Positions 7,883 to 14,371 are shown, counted from the stretch's first letter. The stretch: DNA of 20,658 nt from Nitrospirota bacterium (GCA_030605915.1 JAUWHM010000164.1:1-20658), one strand, 5' to 3'. Made by a program: numbers and translations. The notes: generated by a model not told the origin, from the sequence alone.

Positions 7883-7987
7883 ATGGCCAGGAAGTTAGGC
7901 AGGGTTGCTCATGAGGCAAAGAAGAAGCCAAAGTTGAGTAAGAAAGAGAAAAGAGAGAAGAAACGCCTTAAAAAGGCGGGAACATAG
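7883..7987 (+). CDS. Lysine-rich small protein after groEL (34 aa)
   Basis: A 34-residue frame starting MARKLGRVAHEAKKKPKLSK and continuing with KKEKREKKRLKKAGT, about half Lys/Arg. A very strong SD, GGAGGAG (7871-7877), overlapping the groEL stop, argues that it is translated with groEL. No domain is recognised; the composition suggests binding to RNA, DNA or the ribosome. Confidence 0.6.
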   Translation: MARKLGRVAHEAKKKPKLSKKEKREKKRLKKAGT

Positions 7988-8004
7988 TTTTAAAGTAATG
8001 GTTT

Positions 8005-8049
8005 AGCTGTGAAAAGCGTCCTCTCAAAATCTCCGAAGGACGCTCAGCT
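8005..8049 (+). terminator. Stem-loop after the groE operon, possible terminator
   Basis: AGCGTCCT (8015-8022) pairs perfectly with AGGACGCT (8037-8044), and AGCTG (8005-8009) with CAGCT (8045-8049), leaving a 5-base bulge. A 13-base 3' arm is therefore fully paired. The sequence after it (TAATAGCTTTAT) is only modestly T-rich, so it may work as a Rho-independent terminator or as a transcript-end stabiliser. The loop-proximal TCCGAAGGA belongs to a palindrome type seen elsewhere in the window. Confidence 0.45.
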
Positions 8050-8128
8050 TAATAGCTTTATCAATAGTCTGGCTTCGCTCTATTTTGTTTTGACAGGCAA
8101 GGGTTATACTTTATTCAATAGTCCTTAA

Positions 8129-8245
8129 ATGGACACAAAACAAAAAAGCCTTCTTGAGATTTTGAGGTTCCGCTACATATATGAACTTCTGAGCTGTTGC
8201 GTTGTAAAATTGATAGAAGCGATGGGGGGGGGAAATGATTCCTGA
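8129..8245 (+). other. Short upstream open frame overlapping the arginine decarboxylase start
   Basis: An ATG at 8129 opens a 38-codon frame ending with TGA at 8243-8245, that is, past the decarboxylase ATG at 8235. It has no SD. Its last codons run through a tract of nine G (8224-8232) that also occupies the SD position of the decarboxylase. A loss of one G would fuse this frame to the decarboxylase. It may be a regulatory upstream frame or chance. Confidence 0.3.
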
Positions 8246-8798
8246 GCGCATTTTTCTTACCAAGGGAGTAGGAAGACACAAGGAAAAACTGCAGTCCTTT
8301 GAGATGGCTCTTCGCCAGGCTGACATTGCCAGGTATAATTTAGTCAGAGTCTCCAGCATTCTCCCCCCTGGGTGTAAGATAATACCGAGGAAGAAAGCCT
8401 TAGAGCTTCTGCCGTCGGGGCAGATTATCTTTACTGTCTTCAGTGAGAATAGCACCAATGAACCAAACCGCTTATTGGCAGCTTCCATTGGCATTGCTGT
8501 TCCTACAGGGAAGGAAAGATACGGCTACCTCAGCGAGCATCATTCATTCGGTCAGACAGAGAGTATGGCTGGCGATTACGCTGAAGATTTAGCAGCCACC
8601 ATGCTGGCTTCCACTTTAGGAATAGAATTTAACATTGATGATGCCTGGGACGAGCGCAAGGAGATCTATAAGATGCACAATCAGATTGTCCGAACCAGTA
8701 ACATCACCCAATCAGCCATTGGAGATAAGAAGGGTCTCTGGACAACAGTAATCGCTGCCGCCATCTTCCTCCCCGTCCATCAAGGATCACTCTTGTAA
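8235..8798 (+). CDS. pdaD: Pyruvoyl-dependent arginine decarboxylase proenzyme
   Basis: The enzyme decarboxylates arginine to agmatine using a pyruvoyl group formed by self-cleavage. In the 187-residue product YNLVRVSSILPPGCKIIP (about 34-51) is the cleavage region: the chain should break between Ser40 and Ser41, giving a 40-residue beta chain and a pyruvoyl-capped alpha chain. Asn35 and Glu101 (GYLSEHHS) match residues important in the Methanocaldococcus enzyme. The ATG follows a run of nine G that must serve as SD. Agmatinase begins 8 bases after the stop, so the pair converts arginine to putrescine and urea. The family is known from archaea and from several bacterial groups. Confidence 0.93.
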   Translation: MIPERIFLTKGVGRHKEKLQSFEMALRQADIARYNLVRVSSILPPGCKIIPRKKALELLPSGQIIFTVFSENSTNEPNRLLAASIGIAVPTGKERYGYLSEHHSFGQTESMAGDYAEDLAATMLASTLGIEFNIDDAWDERKEIYKMHNQIVRTSNITQSAIGDKKGLWTTVIAAAIFLPVHQGSLL

Positions 8799-8806
8799 CA
8801 CTTCGT

Positions 8807-9661
8807 ATGATTAACTTCGCTGACTTAGAAGAAGATTTTTCCAATTATGAGAGCTCCAAAGTAGTTATCCTTCCTATTGCCTATGAAGGGACGGTGACTT
8901 ACGGGAAGGGAACCAGCCAGGGCCCGCAGGCTATCCTAAAAGCTTCCCAGCAGTTAGAACTCTACGATGAGGAACTCCGCCAGGATACCTATAAAATCGG
9001 GATTCATACCTTAGGCACAGTAGAGGGAAGTGAGCTATCTGCCCAGGAGATGGTGGAGACAGTTTATCTTAAAGCCTCCCCGTTGGCAAGAGATGAGAAG
9101 TTCATCGTTATGTTGGGAGGGGAACATTCTCTCAGTCTGGGGATGGTCAAGGCTCTGCGGGATAAGTTTGCCGACCTATCAGTTCTTCAACTGGATGCCC
9201 ACGGAGACCTGCGGGATGAATATGAGGGCACAAGATATAACCACGCTTGTGTTGGCCGCAGGATATCAGGATTGGTTCCCCTGACCCAGGTGGGGATACG
9301 AAGTTTAAGCCGGGAGGAGGGAGAGTACATTAAGAGTGGCAAAGGGCCAAGGGTCTTCTACGCAGGCCAGATCATCGGCGGGAGAAATTGGGTTGAGGAA
9401 GCAATCTCGGGCCTTTCTAAGAATGTCTATTTGACTATCGATTTAGATGTCCTTGACCCGGGGATTATGCCTTCGGTAGGAACGCCGGAACCAGGAGGGC
9501 TGGACTGGTATGCGACCCTCCAGCTTCTTCGTCAATTAACCAAACAAAGAAAGATAGTTAGCTTCGACTTAGTAGAACTGGCTCCTCAGCCCGGGAACAT
9601 CTCACCTGATTTTCTGGCCGCCAAACTCACCTACAAACTCCTCGGCTACATCTTTCACTGA
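8807..9661 (+). CDS. speB: Agmatinase (arginase/ureohydrolase family)
   Basis: 284 residues. Di-manganese ligands are visible: His107 (GGEHSLSLG), Asp130, His132 and Asp134 (LDAHGDLRDEY), and the two Asp of TIDLDVLDP near 211-213, followed by PSVGTPEPGG, which is typical of agmatinases. It hydrolyses agmatine to putrescine and urea in the cytoplasm. Directly downstream of the arginine decarboxylase with only 8 bases between, it completes a two-gene polyamine pathway. No SD is visible before the ATG, so translation is probably coupled to the preceding stop. Arginase or another ureohydrolase specificity is possible from sequence alone, but the neighbour strongly favours agmatine. Confidence 0.92.
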   Translation: MINFADLEEDFSNYESSKVVILPIAYEGTVTYGKGTSQGPQAILKASQQLELYDEELRQDTYKIGIHTLGTVEGSELSAQEMVETVYLKASPLARDEKFIVMLGGEHSLSLGMVKALRDKFADLSVLQLDAHGDLRDEYEGTRYNHACVGRRISGLVPLTQVGIRSLSREEGEYIKSGKGPRVFYAGQIIGGRNWVEEAISGLSKNVYLTIDLDVLDPGIMPSVGTPEPGGLDWYATLQLLRQLTKQRKIVSFDLVELAPQPGNISPDFLAAKLTYKLLGYIFH

Positions 9662-9723
9662 CCTGGCATTCACCATCCCACCACTAAATCGCTTCTCCAG
9701 AGTAAGGTGGTCCAATATAAGGA

Positions 9724-9746
9724 AGAAATTTTTCCAGAAATTTTTC
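9724..9746. repeat. Tandem AGAAATTTTTC, two copies, upstream of a promoter
   Basis: AGAAATTTTTC occurs at 9724-9734 and 9736-9746, a 12-base period. Each copy is close to a palindrome. The repeats end 9 bases before the -35 box at 9756, so they could be an UP element or a regulator's binding sites. Confidence 0.6.
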
Positions 9747-9755
9747 AACAAGAGC

Positions 9756-9784
9756 TTGACAAATCACTATAAATATAGTATTAT
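9756..9784 (+). promoter_or_regulatory. Strong promoter giving a probably leaderless transcript
   Basis: TTGACA (9756-9761) and TATTAT (9779-9784) are separated by exactly 17 bases. Transcription would start near 9790-9791, which is the A of the next gene's ATG. There is no SD in front of that ATG. Confidence 0.7.
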
Positions 9785-9790
9785 AGCATT

Positions 9791-10153
9791 ATGGAAGTAG
9801 AAACGGCACTTATTCTATTGCCGATTGAGTACAACCCCGATGAAAAAGGGAAACGGGGCCAAGTACCTATGAAAGCTTTCACAGATACTGCCGTTGAGAT
9901 CTCAAAACTTTTTCAAAAGTATGGATTGGGTTGCACTATAGACCCTTTCCCCAAATTTGGCATCTGGGCACATTTGGGCGTTGTATATGAGGATGTAAAT
10001 ACCATCATAGAGATAAACAGTCTACCTAAAGCAGAAAAGAAGCACCTTATCAAATATTGTAAAGATAAACTTCTCAACCGGTTTAAACAGAAAGCAATTC
10101 TGATCAAGTTTATTCCTGAAGTTCAGGCAACGCTTGTGACGGTAAGAAAATAA
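9791..10153 (+). CDS. Conserved-looking hypothetical protein, leaderless (120 aa)
   Basis: 120 residues with no signal peptide or membrane segment. It opens MEVETALILLPIEYNPDEKG and contains FGIWAHLGVVYEDVNTIIEI and RFKQKAILIKF, a pattern of short beta strands and helices I associate with uncharacterised small proteins, not with an enzyme family. The ATG sits where its promoter should start transcription, so the mRNA is probably leaderless. A ribbon-helix-helix gene follows 17 bases after the stop. This layout, a compact protein plus a small DNA-binding protein under one promoter, resembles a toxin-antitoxin module, but no toxin fold is recognised. Confidence 0.75.
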   Translation: MEVETALILLPIEYNPDEKGKRGQVPMKAFTDTAVEISKLFQKYGLGCTIDPFPKFGIWAHLGVVYEDVNTIIEINSLPKAEKKHLIKYCKDKLLNRFKQKAILIKFIPEVQATLVTVRK

Positions 10154-10170
10154 ACAAGGGGGGATGAATC

Positions 10171-10347
10171 ATGGCAACAGACAAGAGACTTAAAGACCGT
10201 GTTGTTCTTTTTGCCTCAGTTGAGCGGGAGCAACATGACCGCCTCAGGGAGATGTCTTTTAAGACCCATCGCTCTATCGCGGCTCTGACCCGGGATGCTC
10301 TCAAGCAGTATATTACTAAAAGACGGAAGAAAGCCAGGGCGAGCTAA
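10171..10347 (+). CDS. Ribbon-helix-helix (CopG/Arc-type) DNA-binding protein, 58 aa
   Basis: 58 residues: a strand VVLFASVEREQHDRLREM, then THRSIAALTRDALKQYI, which is the classic RHH helix pair with the SI-LRDAL pattern, and a basic tail KRRKKARAS. Such proteins bind DNA as dimers and often autoregulate as antitoxins. A run of six G at 10157-10162 serves as SD about 8 bases before the ATG. It is co-directional with the 120-aa gene 17 bases upstream and likely in one transcript. Antitoxin or local repressor are the two plausible roles. Confidence 0.75.
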   Translation: MATDKRLKDRVVLFASVEREQHDRLREMSFKTHRSIAALTRDALKQYITKRRKKARAS

Positions 10348-10422
10348 CATCTCCGCCACTACGATCTATGGTTCCCGTAGGGGTAAGTAGGTTATTATGC
10401 AGGAAGACTGGGGGACTATTGT

Positions 10423-10647
10423 TTGTCTAGAAAAATTCCTGCTCTCAACGGGCTAATTATCAACTCAACAAATTGTATTCCTAGCCGTGGATTTAATTGG
10501 TACAAAAATAAATATAATAAATCATGGGGGAAACTAGTTAGTGACTGCTGGAGAAAATTCCGTGTTACATCTACAAGAGAGAAGCAAGTACAAGATTTTA
10601 GGCAACGTGATGGCGATATTGAGGATTTTTTGGAATTGGAAGAATAA
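10423..10647 (+). CDS. Unidentified small ORF (74 aa, TTG start)
   Basis: A 74-residue frame from TTG, with a tryptophan- and lysine-rich middle (GFNWYKNKYNKSWGKLVSDC) and an acidic end. The start is uncertain: no ATG or GTG is in frame nearby, and the GGGGGA upstream is a modest SD. I recognise no domain. It may be a cassette-like or degenerate gene; the next 200 bases hold a strong hairpin and no gene. Confidence 0.3.
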   Translation: MSRKIPALNGLIINSTNCIPSRGFNWYKNKYNKSWGKLVSDCWRKFRVTSTREKQVQDFRQRDGDIEDFLELEE

Positions 10648-10666
10648 GACAGAAACAATTACACAT

Positions 10667-10720
10667 AACAAGGCAATCCAGCTGACCTTGTTCCGCCGCT
10701 AAAGCGGCTCCACAAGGCAG
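10667..10720. repeat. Compound hairpin with an alternative pairing arm
   Basis: CCTTGT (10686-10691) pairs with ACAAGG (10712-10717), enclosing a GC-rich inner stem GCCGC/GCGGC (10695-10699 and 10704-10708). CCTTGTT (10686-10692) can instead pair with AACAAGG at 10667-10673, so two mutually exclusive folds exist. The rest of the gap 10348-10845 shows no further gene besides the TTG frame at 10423. Confidence 0.5.
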
Positions 10721-10845
10721 GAAGATACGTGCGCGCAAGGTGAATTCTTAGGATCGTTGTTTTTTAGCGAGTTGCTACGGGAACCTCTATTTTGGCTAGC
10801 TATGAAAATAGTGGATCAGTTTGGTGAAAGCAGGGAGGTAGTAAG

Positions 10846-11673
10846 ATGAAAGCGGTTAAGGTTGCCTGGTTGTTGTTTCTTCTTCTATTTCTCGGAAGTG
10901 TTCTGTATATGGTTATTGACAGCACCAAGAGATATAGTTCTATCGACCTTTCTAAGAGTTATGAGGAGCAGATGGAACAAGCTAAGAGGGAGATAGAGCA
11001 GTATGTAGATGAAAAGAGGGAGAATCGCTTTACCCGTGATACGATAGAAATAAGGGAGTTGGTAGAAAGGGGGAAAATAATAGAATGGATGGATGATATG
11101 TTTGGAACAGAGATGGTTATCCAAGGTAAGATAGGCAAGGCTAAAGAATTAGATAACAGCATAGAAAACAAAGAAATGTATGATGACCTCAAAGCCATGC
11201 GTGACTACGCAATGGGTAAGATAAAGGTATGTCCCATGACCATTGAGGAGTTTCAGAAGAAATATGGTATCACTCCCGAAAAGACCCTGAAAGGTCAATT
11301 TAACTCAGGAGATAAAACTAAAAAGTCGACGCCTCAGCCTAAACCTTCCACTCCTCAGACGAAGAAAACGACAAAGAAAGCCCCGCAAGCGAAAACCATT
11401 TATAAATCAGAATACGCTCGTGCATCCACCAGAATGTGGTCTGGAGTTAAACTTTACTATGGTCCTAACAAAATCTATGTAGGCGAAATTTTGGGTGGAA
11501 ATAGACGCTACACCTGTCCCATCACAGGCAGCACCTTCAGGGGAATTAAAATGCGCATGGGCAGCGGTTCAATACAATGGAAGAACAGGGACGCCATAGT
11601 AGATGGGGATTGGTATGTCAGGCGTGATGATCCGGTGCTGAAGAGAATGGAATGGTATGAATACAAATTCTGA
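10846..11673 (+). CDS. Membrane-anchored hypothetical protein with a C-terminal globular domain
   Basis: 275 residues. Residues 7-26 (AWLLFLLLFLGSVLYMVIDS) form one membrane segment after a positive N-terminus, so it is either a signal anchor or an uncleaved signal; the bulk should lie outside the membrane. Residues 30-130 are highly charged and helical. A Lys/Pro/Thr linker (about 160-185) follows, and then an aromatic-rich C-terminal domain of about 85 residues with one Cys. The SD GGGAGGT lies 6 bases before the ATG. No family is recognised. The architecture of anchor, stalk, flexible linker and compact domain suggests a surface or envelope role. Confidence 0.8.
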   Translation: MKAVKVAWLLFLLLFLGSVLYMVIDSTKRYSSIDLSKSYEEQMEQAKREIEQYVDEKRENRFTRDTIEIRELVERGKIIEWMDDMFGTEMVIQGKIGKAKELDNSIENKEMYDDLKAMRDYAMGKIKVCPMTIEEFQKKYGITPEKTLKGQFNSGDKTKKSTPQPKPSTPQTKKTTKKAPQAKTIYKSEYARASTRMWSGVKLYYGPNKIYVGEILGGNRRYTCPITGSTFRGIKMRMGSGSIQWKNRDAIVDGDWYVRRDDPVLKRMEWYEYKF

Positions 11674-11714
11674 GGAGGATTAATCAGGAGGGAATAAGTA
11701 TACAAGCATCACCT

Positions 11715-11741
11715 TGAAAGTGTACTAATTCCCCACTTTCA
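11715..11741 (+). terminator. Stem-loop downstream of the membrane protein gene
   Basis: TGAAAGTG (11715-11722) pairs perfectly with CACTTTCA (11734-11741) across an 11-base loop. No U-run follows immediately, but the next 100 bases are T-rich. It probably ends or stabilises the upstream transcript. The rest of 11742-11819 holds nothing recognisable. Confidence 0.4.
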
Positions 11742-11819
11742 GAGCCACAATTTCCAGCCCCCATTTTTCCGCCTAATTCTTTAATTTTTTACACTTTTAG
11801 CCCCAAAACTTGCCTAAAA

Positions 11820-11881
11820 CTGTCAATTTTTTTGGCAAAAAAATAAAAGACTTGACAGCCCCAGCTGATGTATGATATAGT
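11820..11881 (+). promoter_or_regulatory. Promoter and inverted-repeat operator of the toxin-antitoxin operon
   Basis: The -35 TTGACA is at 11852-11857 and the extended -10 TGA-TATAGT has its hexamer at 11876-11881, spacing 18. The -35 lies inside TTGACAG (11852-11858), mirrored by CTGTCAA at 11820-11826; between them is another palindrome, seven T, GGC, seven A (11827-11843). Such symmetry around the -35 suits binding by the antitoxin complex. Confidence 0.6.
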
Positions 11882-11905
11882 AGTAATACCTAAGGGGGTG
11901 ATTTA

Positions 11906-12118
11906 ATGTCTCGTCACACTGTTTATTTGTCGGATGAAGAAGACCAATTCGTAGAGTTTATGAAAAGGGCGTTTGGGTCTATATCTGGGGTAATTCACGC
12001 TAGCCTGGAAACCCTTCAGAAAGAGCAACTAAAAAAATATTATCAAGAGAAGACAGAATATTATCCTGAGCTACAAAAAGCCCAAAGGAAAACAATCAAA
12101 AAGCTGGGTAAATCATGA
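11906..12118 (+). CDS. Antitoxin of a MazEF-like pair
   Basis: 70 residues starting MSRHTVYLSDEEDQFVEFMK, a short strand followed by helices as in ribbon-helix-helix antitoxins, with a charged helical C-terminus (LKKYYQEKTEYYPELQKAQR) of the kind that wraps the toxin. The SD AAGGGGGTGA lies before the ATG. Its stop overlaps the toxin start as ATGA (12115-12118), the usual coupling that ensures antitoxin excess. The RHH assignment is by pattern, and the antitoxin role is inferred mainly from the neighbour. Confidence 0.75.
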   Translation: MSRHTVYLSDEEDQFVEFMKRAFGSISGVIHASLETLQKEQLKKYYQEKTEYYPELQKAQRKTIKKLGKS

Positions 12119-12432
12119 ACTTTCCAAGGCGCGGTGAAATATTCTGGGGCCCAGGGAAGAAGAAAATTCGGCCATTACTGGTAGTCTCTAATGACTTAGG
12201 CAACCGCTACAGCAACGACGTGGTGATTATTCCTGGTACCACCAGAAACGTGGAGAAGATTTATCCGGTAGAAGTCCTTGCTGAAGGAATATATCTTCCC
12301 AAACCCACCAAATTCCAAGCCGATTCTATCTTTACCATTTCCCAAGACGAATTAGGTGAAAAAATTGGGAAATTGCCCGTGGAAGTCTTAGATAAAATTT
12401 CTCGAGCCTTGCGAATTGAACTAGATTTATAA
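12115..12432 (+). CDS. PemK/MazF-type endoribonuclease toxin
   Basis: 105 residues. RRGEIFWGPGKKKIRPLLVVSNDLGN is the N-terminal signature of PemK/MazF toxins (RGEIxW...K.RPxLVVS), and the strand VVIIPGTTRN followed by TKFQADSIFTI matches the core with its conserved Thr and Asp. These toxins cut mRNA at short sequences. The gene overlaps the antitoxin stop by four bases. It looks intact. Because it sits next to xerC/D and other accessory genes, it is probably part of a horizontally acquired patch. Confidence 0.88.
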   Translation: MNFPRRGEIFWGPGKKKIRPLLVVSNDLGNRYSNDVVIIPGTTRNVEKIYPVEVLAEGIYLPKPTKFQADSIFTISQDELGEKIGKLPVEVLDKISRALRIELDL

Positions 12433-12466
12433 TCCCTTATGTTAAAATAATGCCGAGGGGGTATCC

Positions 12467-13372
12467 ATGCAAGCTCAGGTTGACCAATTCCTGAACTATC
12501 TCAGTGTGGAGAGGGGATTAGCCAAGAATACCATTATAGCTTACGGGAGAGACCTGAGGAAATATCTAAAGTTCCTTAAGGAAAAAGGAATTGAATCCTT
12601 GGGCAAAAGCAGCCACAAGGAGATAATGACTTATCTAATGGAATTAAAGAATCCGAGGCGGCTCGGGAGGCGGGGGCTATCTTCCGCCTCCGTGGCCAGA
12701 AATTTAGTGGCCGTTAAGATGTTCCATCGCTTCTTAGTCGCCGAAGGCGACCTGAAAGATGATCCCACGGCCAATATGGACTCGCCCCTGGTCTCTAAGA
12801 AACTTCCCCATGTCTTAACTATCCCTGAGGTGGAGAAGTTACTGCGGAAGGCAAGCGGCAGAACCTTAAAAGAGGTTCGGGATAGAGCCATCTTAGAACT
12901 ACTATACGGCACCGGACTTCGTATCTCTGAGCTTATCTCCTTAAAAATGGTCGACCTCAACCTCCGGTTTAGCTACCTGCGCTGTTTTGGTAAGGGAGGC
13001 AAGGAGAGAATCGTTCCCTTCGGGAGAGAGGCCAGAGACTGGATAAAGAAATATTTAGAGAAGGTAAGACCTCACCTGATCAAGCGAAAGAGTGATTCTT
13101 CGCTGTTCTTGACCAGGCTGGGAAAGGGATTCTCCCGTCAGGGACTGTGGAAAGTAATTAAGAAGTATGCTCATAGGTCAGGATTGGGCAAAGAAATCAC
13201 TCCCCATACCCTGCGCCACTGCTTTGCCACTCACCTCCTGCAGGGAGGAGCAGACCTGAGGTCGGTGCAGGAGATGCTCGGCCACGCTGACATCTCCACC
13301 ACCCAGGTCTATACCCACCTGGATAGGAGAAGACTGAAGAGCATCCACGCCAAATACCATCCGCGGGGTTGA
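12467..13372 (+). CDS. Tyrosine recombinase XerC/XerD
   Basis: 301 residues, the length of housekeeping Xer recombinases. The N-terminal SAM-like core-binding domain (1-105) is followed by the catalytic domain with Arg152 (GTGLRISEL), the FGKGGKERIVP lysine, His247 and Arg250 (PHTLRH), His273 (LGHADIST) and nucleophile Tyr282 (QVYTHLD). XerC and XerD resolve chromosome dimers at dif. A G-rich SD (GAGGGGG) precedes the ATG. The gene's stop lies in the -35 of the hisG promoter. XerC and XerD cannot be separated by eye, and a mobile-element integrase is less likely because of the length and the lack of insertions. Confidence 0.9.
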   Translation: MQAQVDQFLNYLSVERGLAKNTIIAYGRDLRKYLKFLKEKGIESLGKSSHKEIMTYLMELKNPRRLGRRGLSSASVARNLVAVKMFHRFLVAEGDLKDDPTANMDSPLVSKKLPHVLTIPEVEKLLRKASGRTLKEVRDRAILELLYGTGLRISELISLKMVDLNLRFSYLRCFGKGGKERIVPFGREARDWIKKYLEKVRPHLIKRKSDSSLFLTRLGKGFSRQGLWKVIKKYAHRSGLGKEITPHTLRHCFATHLLQGGADLRSVQEMLGHADISTTQVYTHLDRRRLKSIHAKYHPRG

Positions 13373-13397
13373 CTGACTATTGTCACAGTGGTATAAT
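13369..13397 (+). promoter_or_regulatory. Promoter of hisG overlapping the xerC/D stop codon
   Basis: TTGACT (13369-13374) and a perfect TATAAT (13392-13397) are spaced by 17 bases. The predicted transcription start near 13404 lies between the promoter and the strong SD before the ATG at 13417. This also shows that the in-frame TTG at 13369 is not the hisG start. Confidence 0.75.
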
Positions 13398-13416
13398 CGG
13401 CAGGGAGGAAAGTGAG

Positions 13417-14286
13417 ATGAAATTGAAAATTGGATTGCCGAAGGGAAGTCTCCAGACAGCTACCCTGGAAATGTTTAAGAAGGCAGGATATAATATACTG
13501 GTCAATGAGAGGTCCTATCTCCCCGCAATTGATGATGAGGAGTTAGAAGCCATCCTGATCAGAGCCCAGGAGATGCCTCGCTATGTAGAGGATGGAGTGC
13601 TTGATGTTGGTCTTACTGGAGAGGATTGGATCAGGGAGCGCCGAGCCAAAGTGGTGGAGGTAGCAGAGCTCGTCTATGCTAAGCAGGGACTTAGAACGGT
13701 GAAATGGGTATTAGCTGTTCCCAATAAATCCACTGTTAAAAGTGTTAAGGATTTAAAGGGGAAGAGAATCGCTACTGAACTGGTTAATGTAACCAAATCT
13801 TATCTTAAGAAATATGGGGTTAAGGCTGAAGTCGAATTTTCCTGGGGAGCTACTGAGGCAAAGCCGCCTGAGTTAGCTGATGCCATCGTTGAACTGACCG
13901 AGACAGGGGAATCGCTCCGGGCCAACAACCTTCGCATAGTTGACACCGTCTTAGAATCAACCACCAAGCTGATTGCTAATGGAAGAGCCTACCAGAATAA
14001 GTGGAAACGGCGCAAGATAGACAACCTATCTCTTTTACTGAAAGGGGCCCTGTTAGCAGAGGAGAAAGTGGGACTGAAGATGAATGTAGCGGAGAAAAAT
14101 TTAAGGAGAGTTATTTCTACTCTGCCTGCCATGAGAACCCCGACCATCTCCAAGCTCAGCGAGGAGGGTTGGTGGGCAGTAGAGACGGTGATTGATGAGA
14201 AGACGGCCCGAGACATTATCCCTAAATTGAAAGCCGCAGGCGGAGAAGGTATCCTCGAGTATGGTTTGAATAAAGTTATTTACTGA
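13417..14286 (+). CDS. hisG: ATP phosphoribosyltransferase, long form
   Basis: HisG joins ATP and PRPP in the first, feedback-controlled step of histidine synthesis. From the ATG at 13417 the product has 289 residues. MKLKIGLPKGSLQTATLEMF opens the first periplasmic-binding-like lobe; VGLTGEDWI and KGKRIATELVNVTKSYLKKY follow, with the PRPP-contact region ADAIVELTETGESLRANNL at about 158-176. The last 75 residues are the ACT-like regulatory domain of the long form, so it should be a histidine-inhibited hexamer not needing HisZ. The chosen start has the SD AGGGAGGAAA; an earlier TTG in frame lies inside the promoter. No other his gene is in the window. Confidence 0.93.
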   Translation: MKLKIGLPKGSLQTATLEMFKKAGYNILVNERSYLPAIDDEELEAILIRAQEMPRYVEDGVLDVGLTGEDWIRERRAKVVEVAELVYAKQGLRTVKWVLAVPNKSTVKSVKDLKGKRIATELVNVTKSYLKKYGVKAEVEFSWGATEAKPPELADAIVELTETGESLRANNLRIVDTVLESTTKLIANGRAYQNKWKRRKIDNLSLLLKGALLAEEKVGLKMNVAEKNLRRVISTLPAMRTPTISKLSEEGWWAVETVIDEKTARDIIPKLKAAGGEGILEYGLNKVIY

Positions 14287-14292
14287 AGAAAT

Positions 14293-14371
14293 GATTACAC
14301 AGATTATAGAAAGATTACACAGATTGTTTAGCCGAGTTAATCGGTGTAATCGGGGTTTAATCTGTGTAATC
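14293..14371. repeat. GATTACACAGATT repeat cluster, two direct and two inverted copies
   Basis: GATTACACAGATT occurs at 14293-14305 and 14313-14325; the inverted forms AATCGGTGTAATC and AATCTGTGTAATC are at 14339-14351 and 14359-14371. Together they form a nested palindrome between hisG and the TPR gene. A related unit lies at 234-249. Similar motifs occur as intergenic repeats in many bacterial genomes. Confidence 0.75.

Noticed and set aside
8090..8118. Promoter for pdaD from TTGACA at 8090-8095
   Set aside because: The -35 is perfect, but no acceptable -10 lies 16-18 bases downstream; TATACT at 8105 is too close.
10660..10760. Integron attC site
   Set aside because: TAACAAGGC and a hairpin recall an attC, but no matching GTTRRRY end lies at the expected place and no integron integrase is nearby.
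12467..13372. Mobile-element integrase
   Set aside because: Length, domain layout and lack of insertions fit a housekeeping XerC/XerD better, and no attachment repeats flank it.
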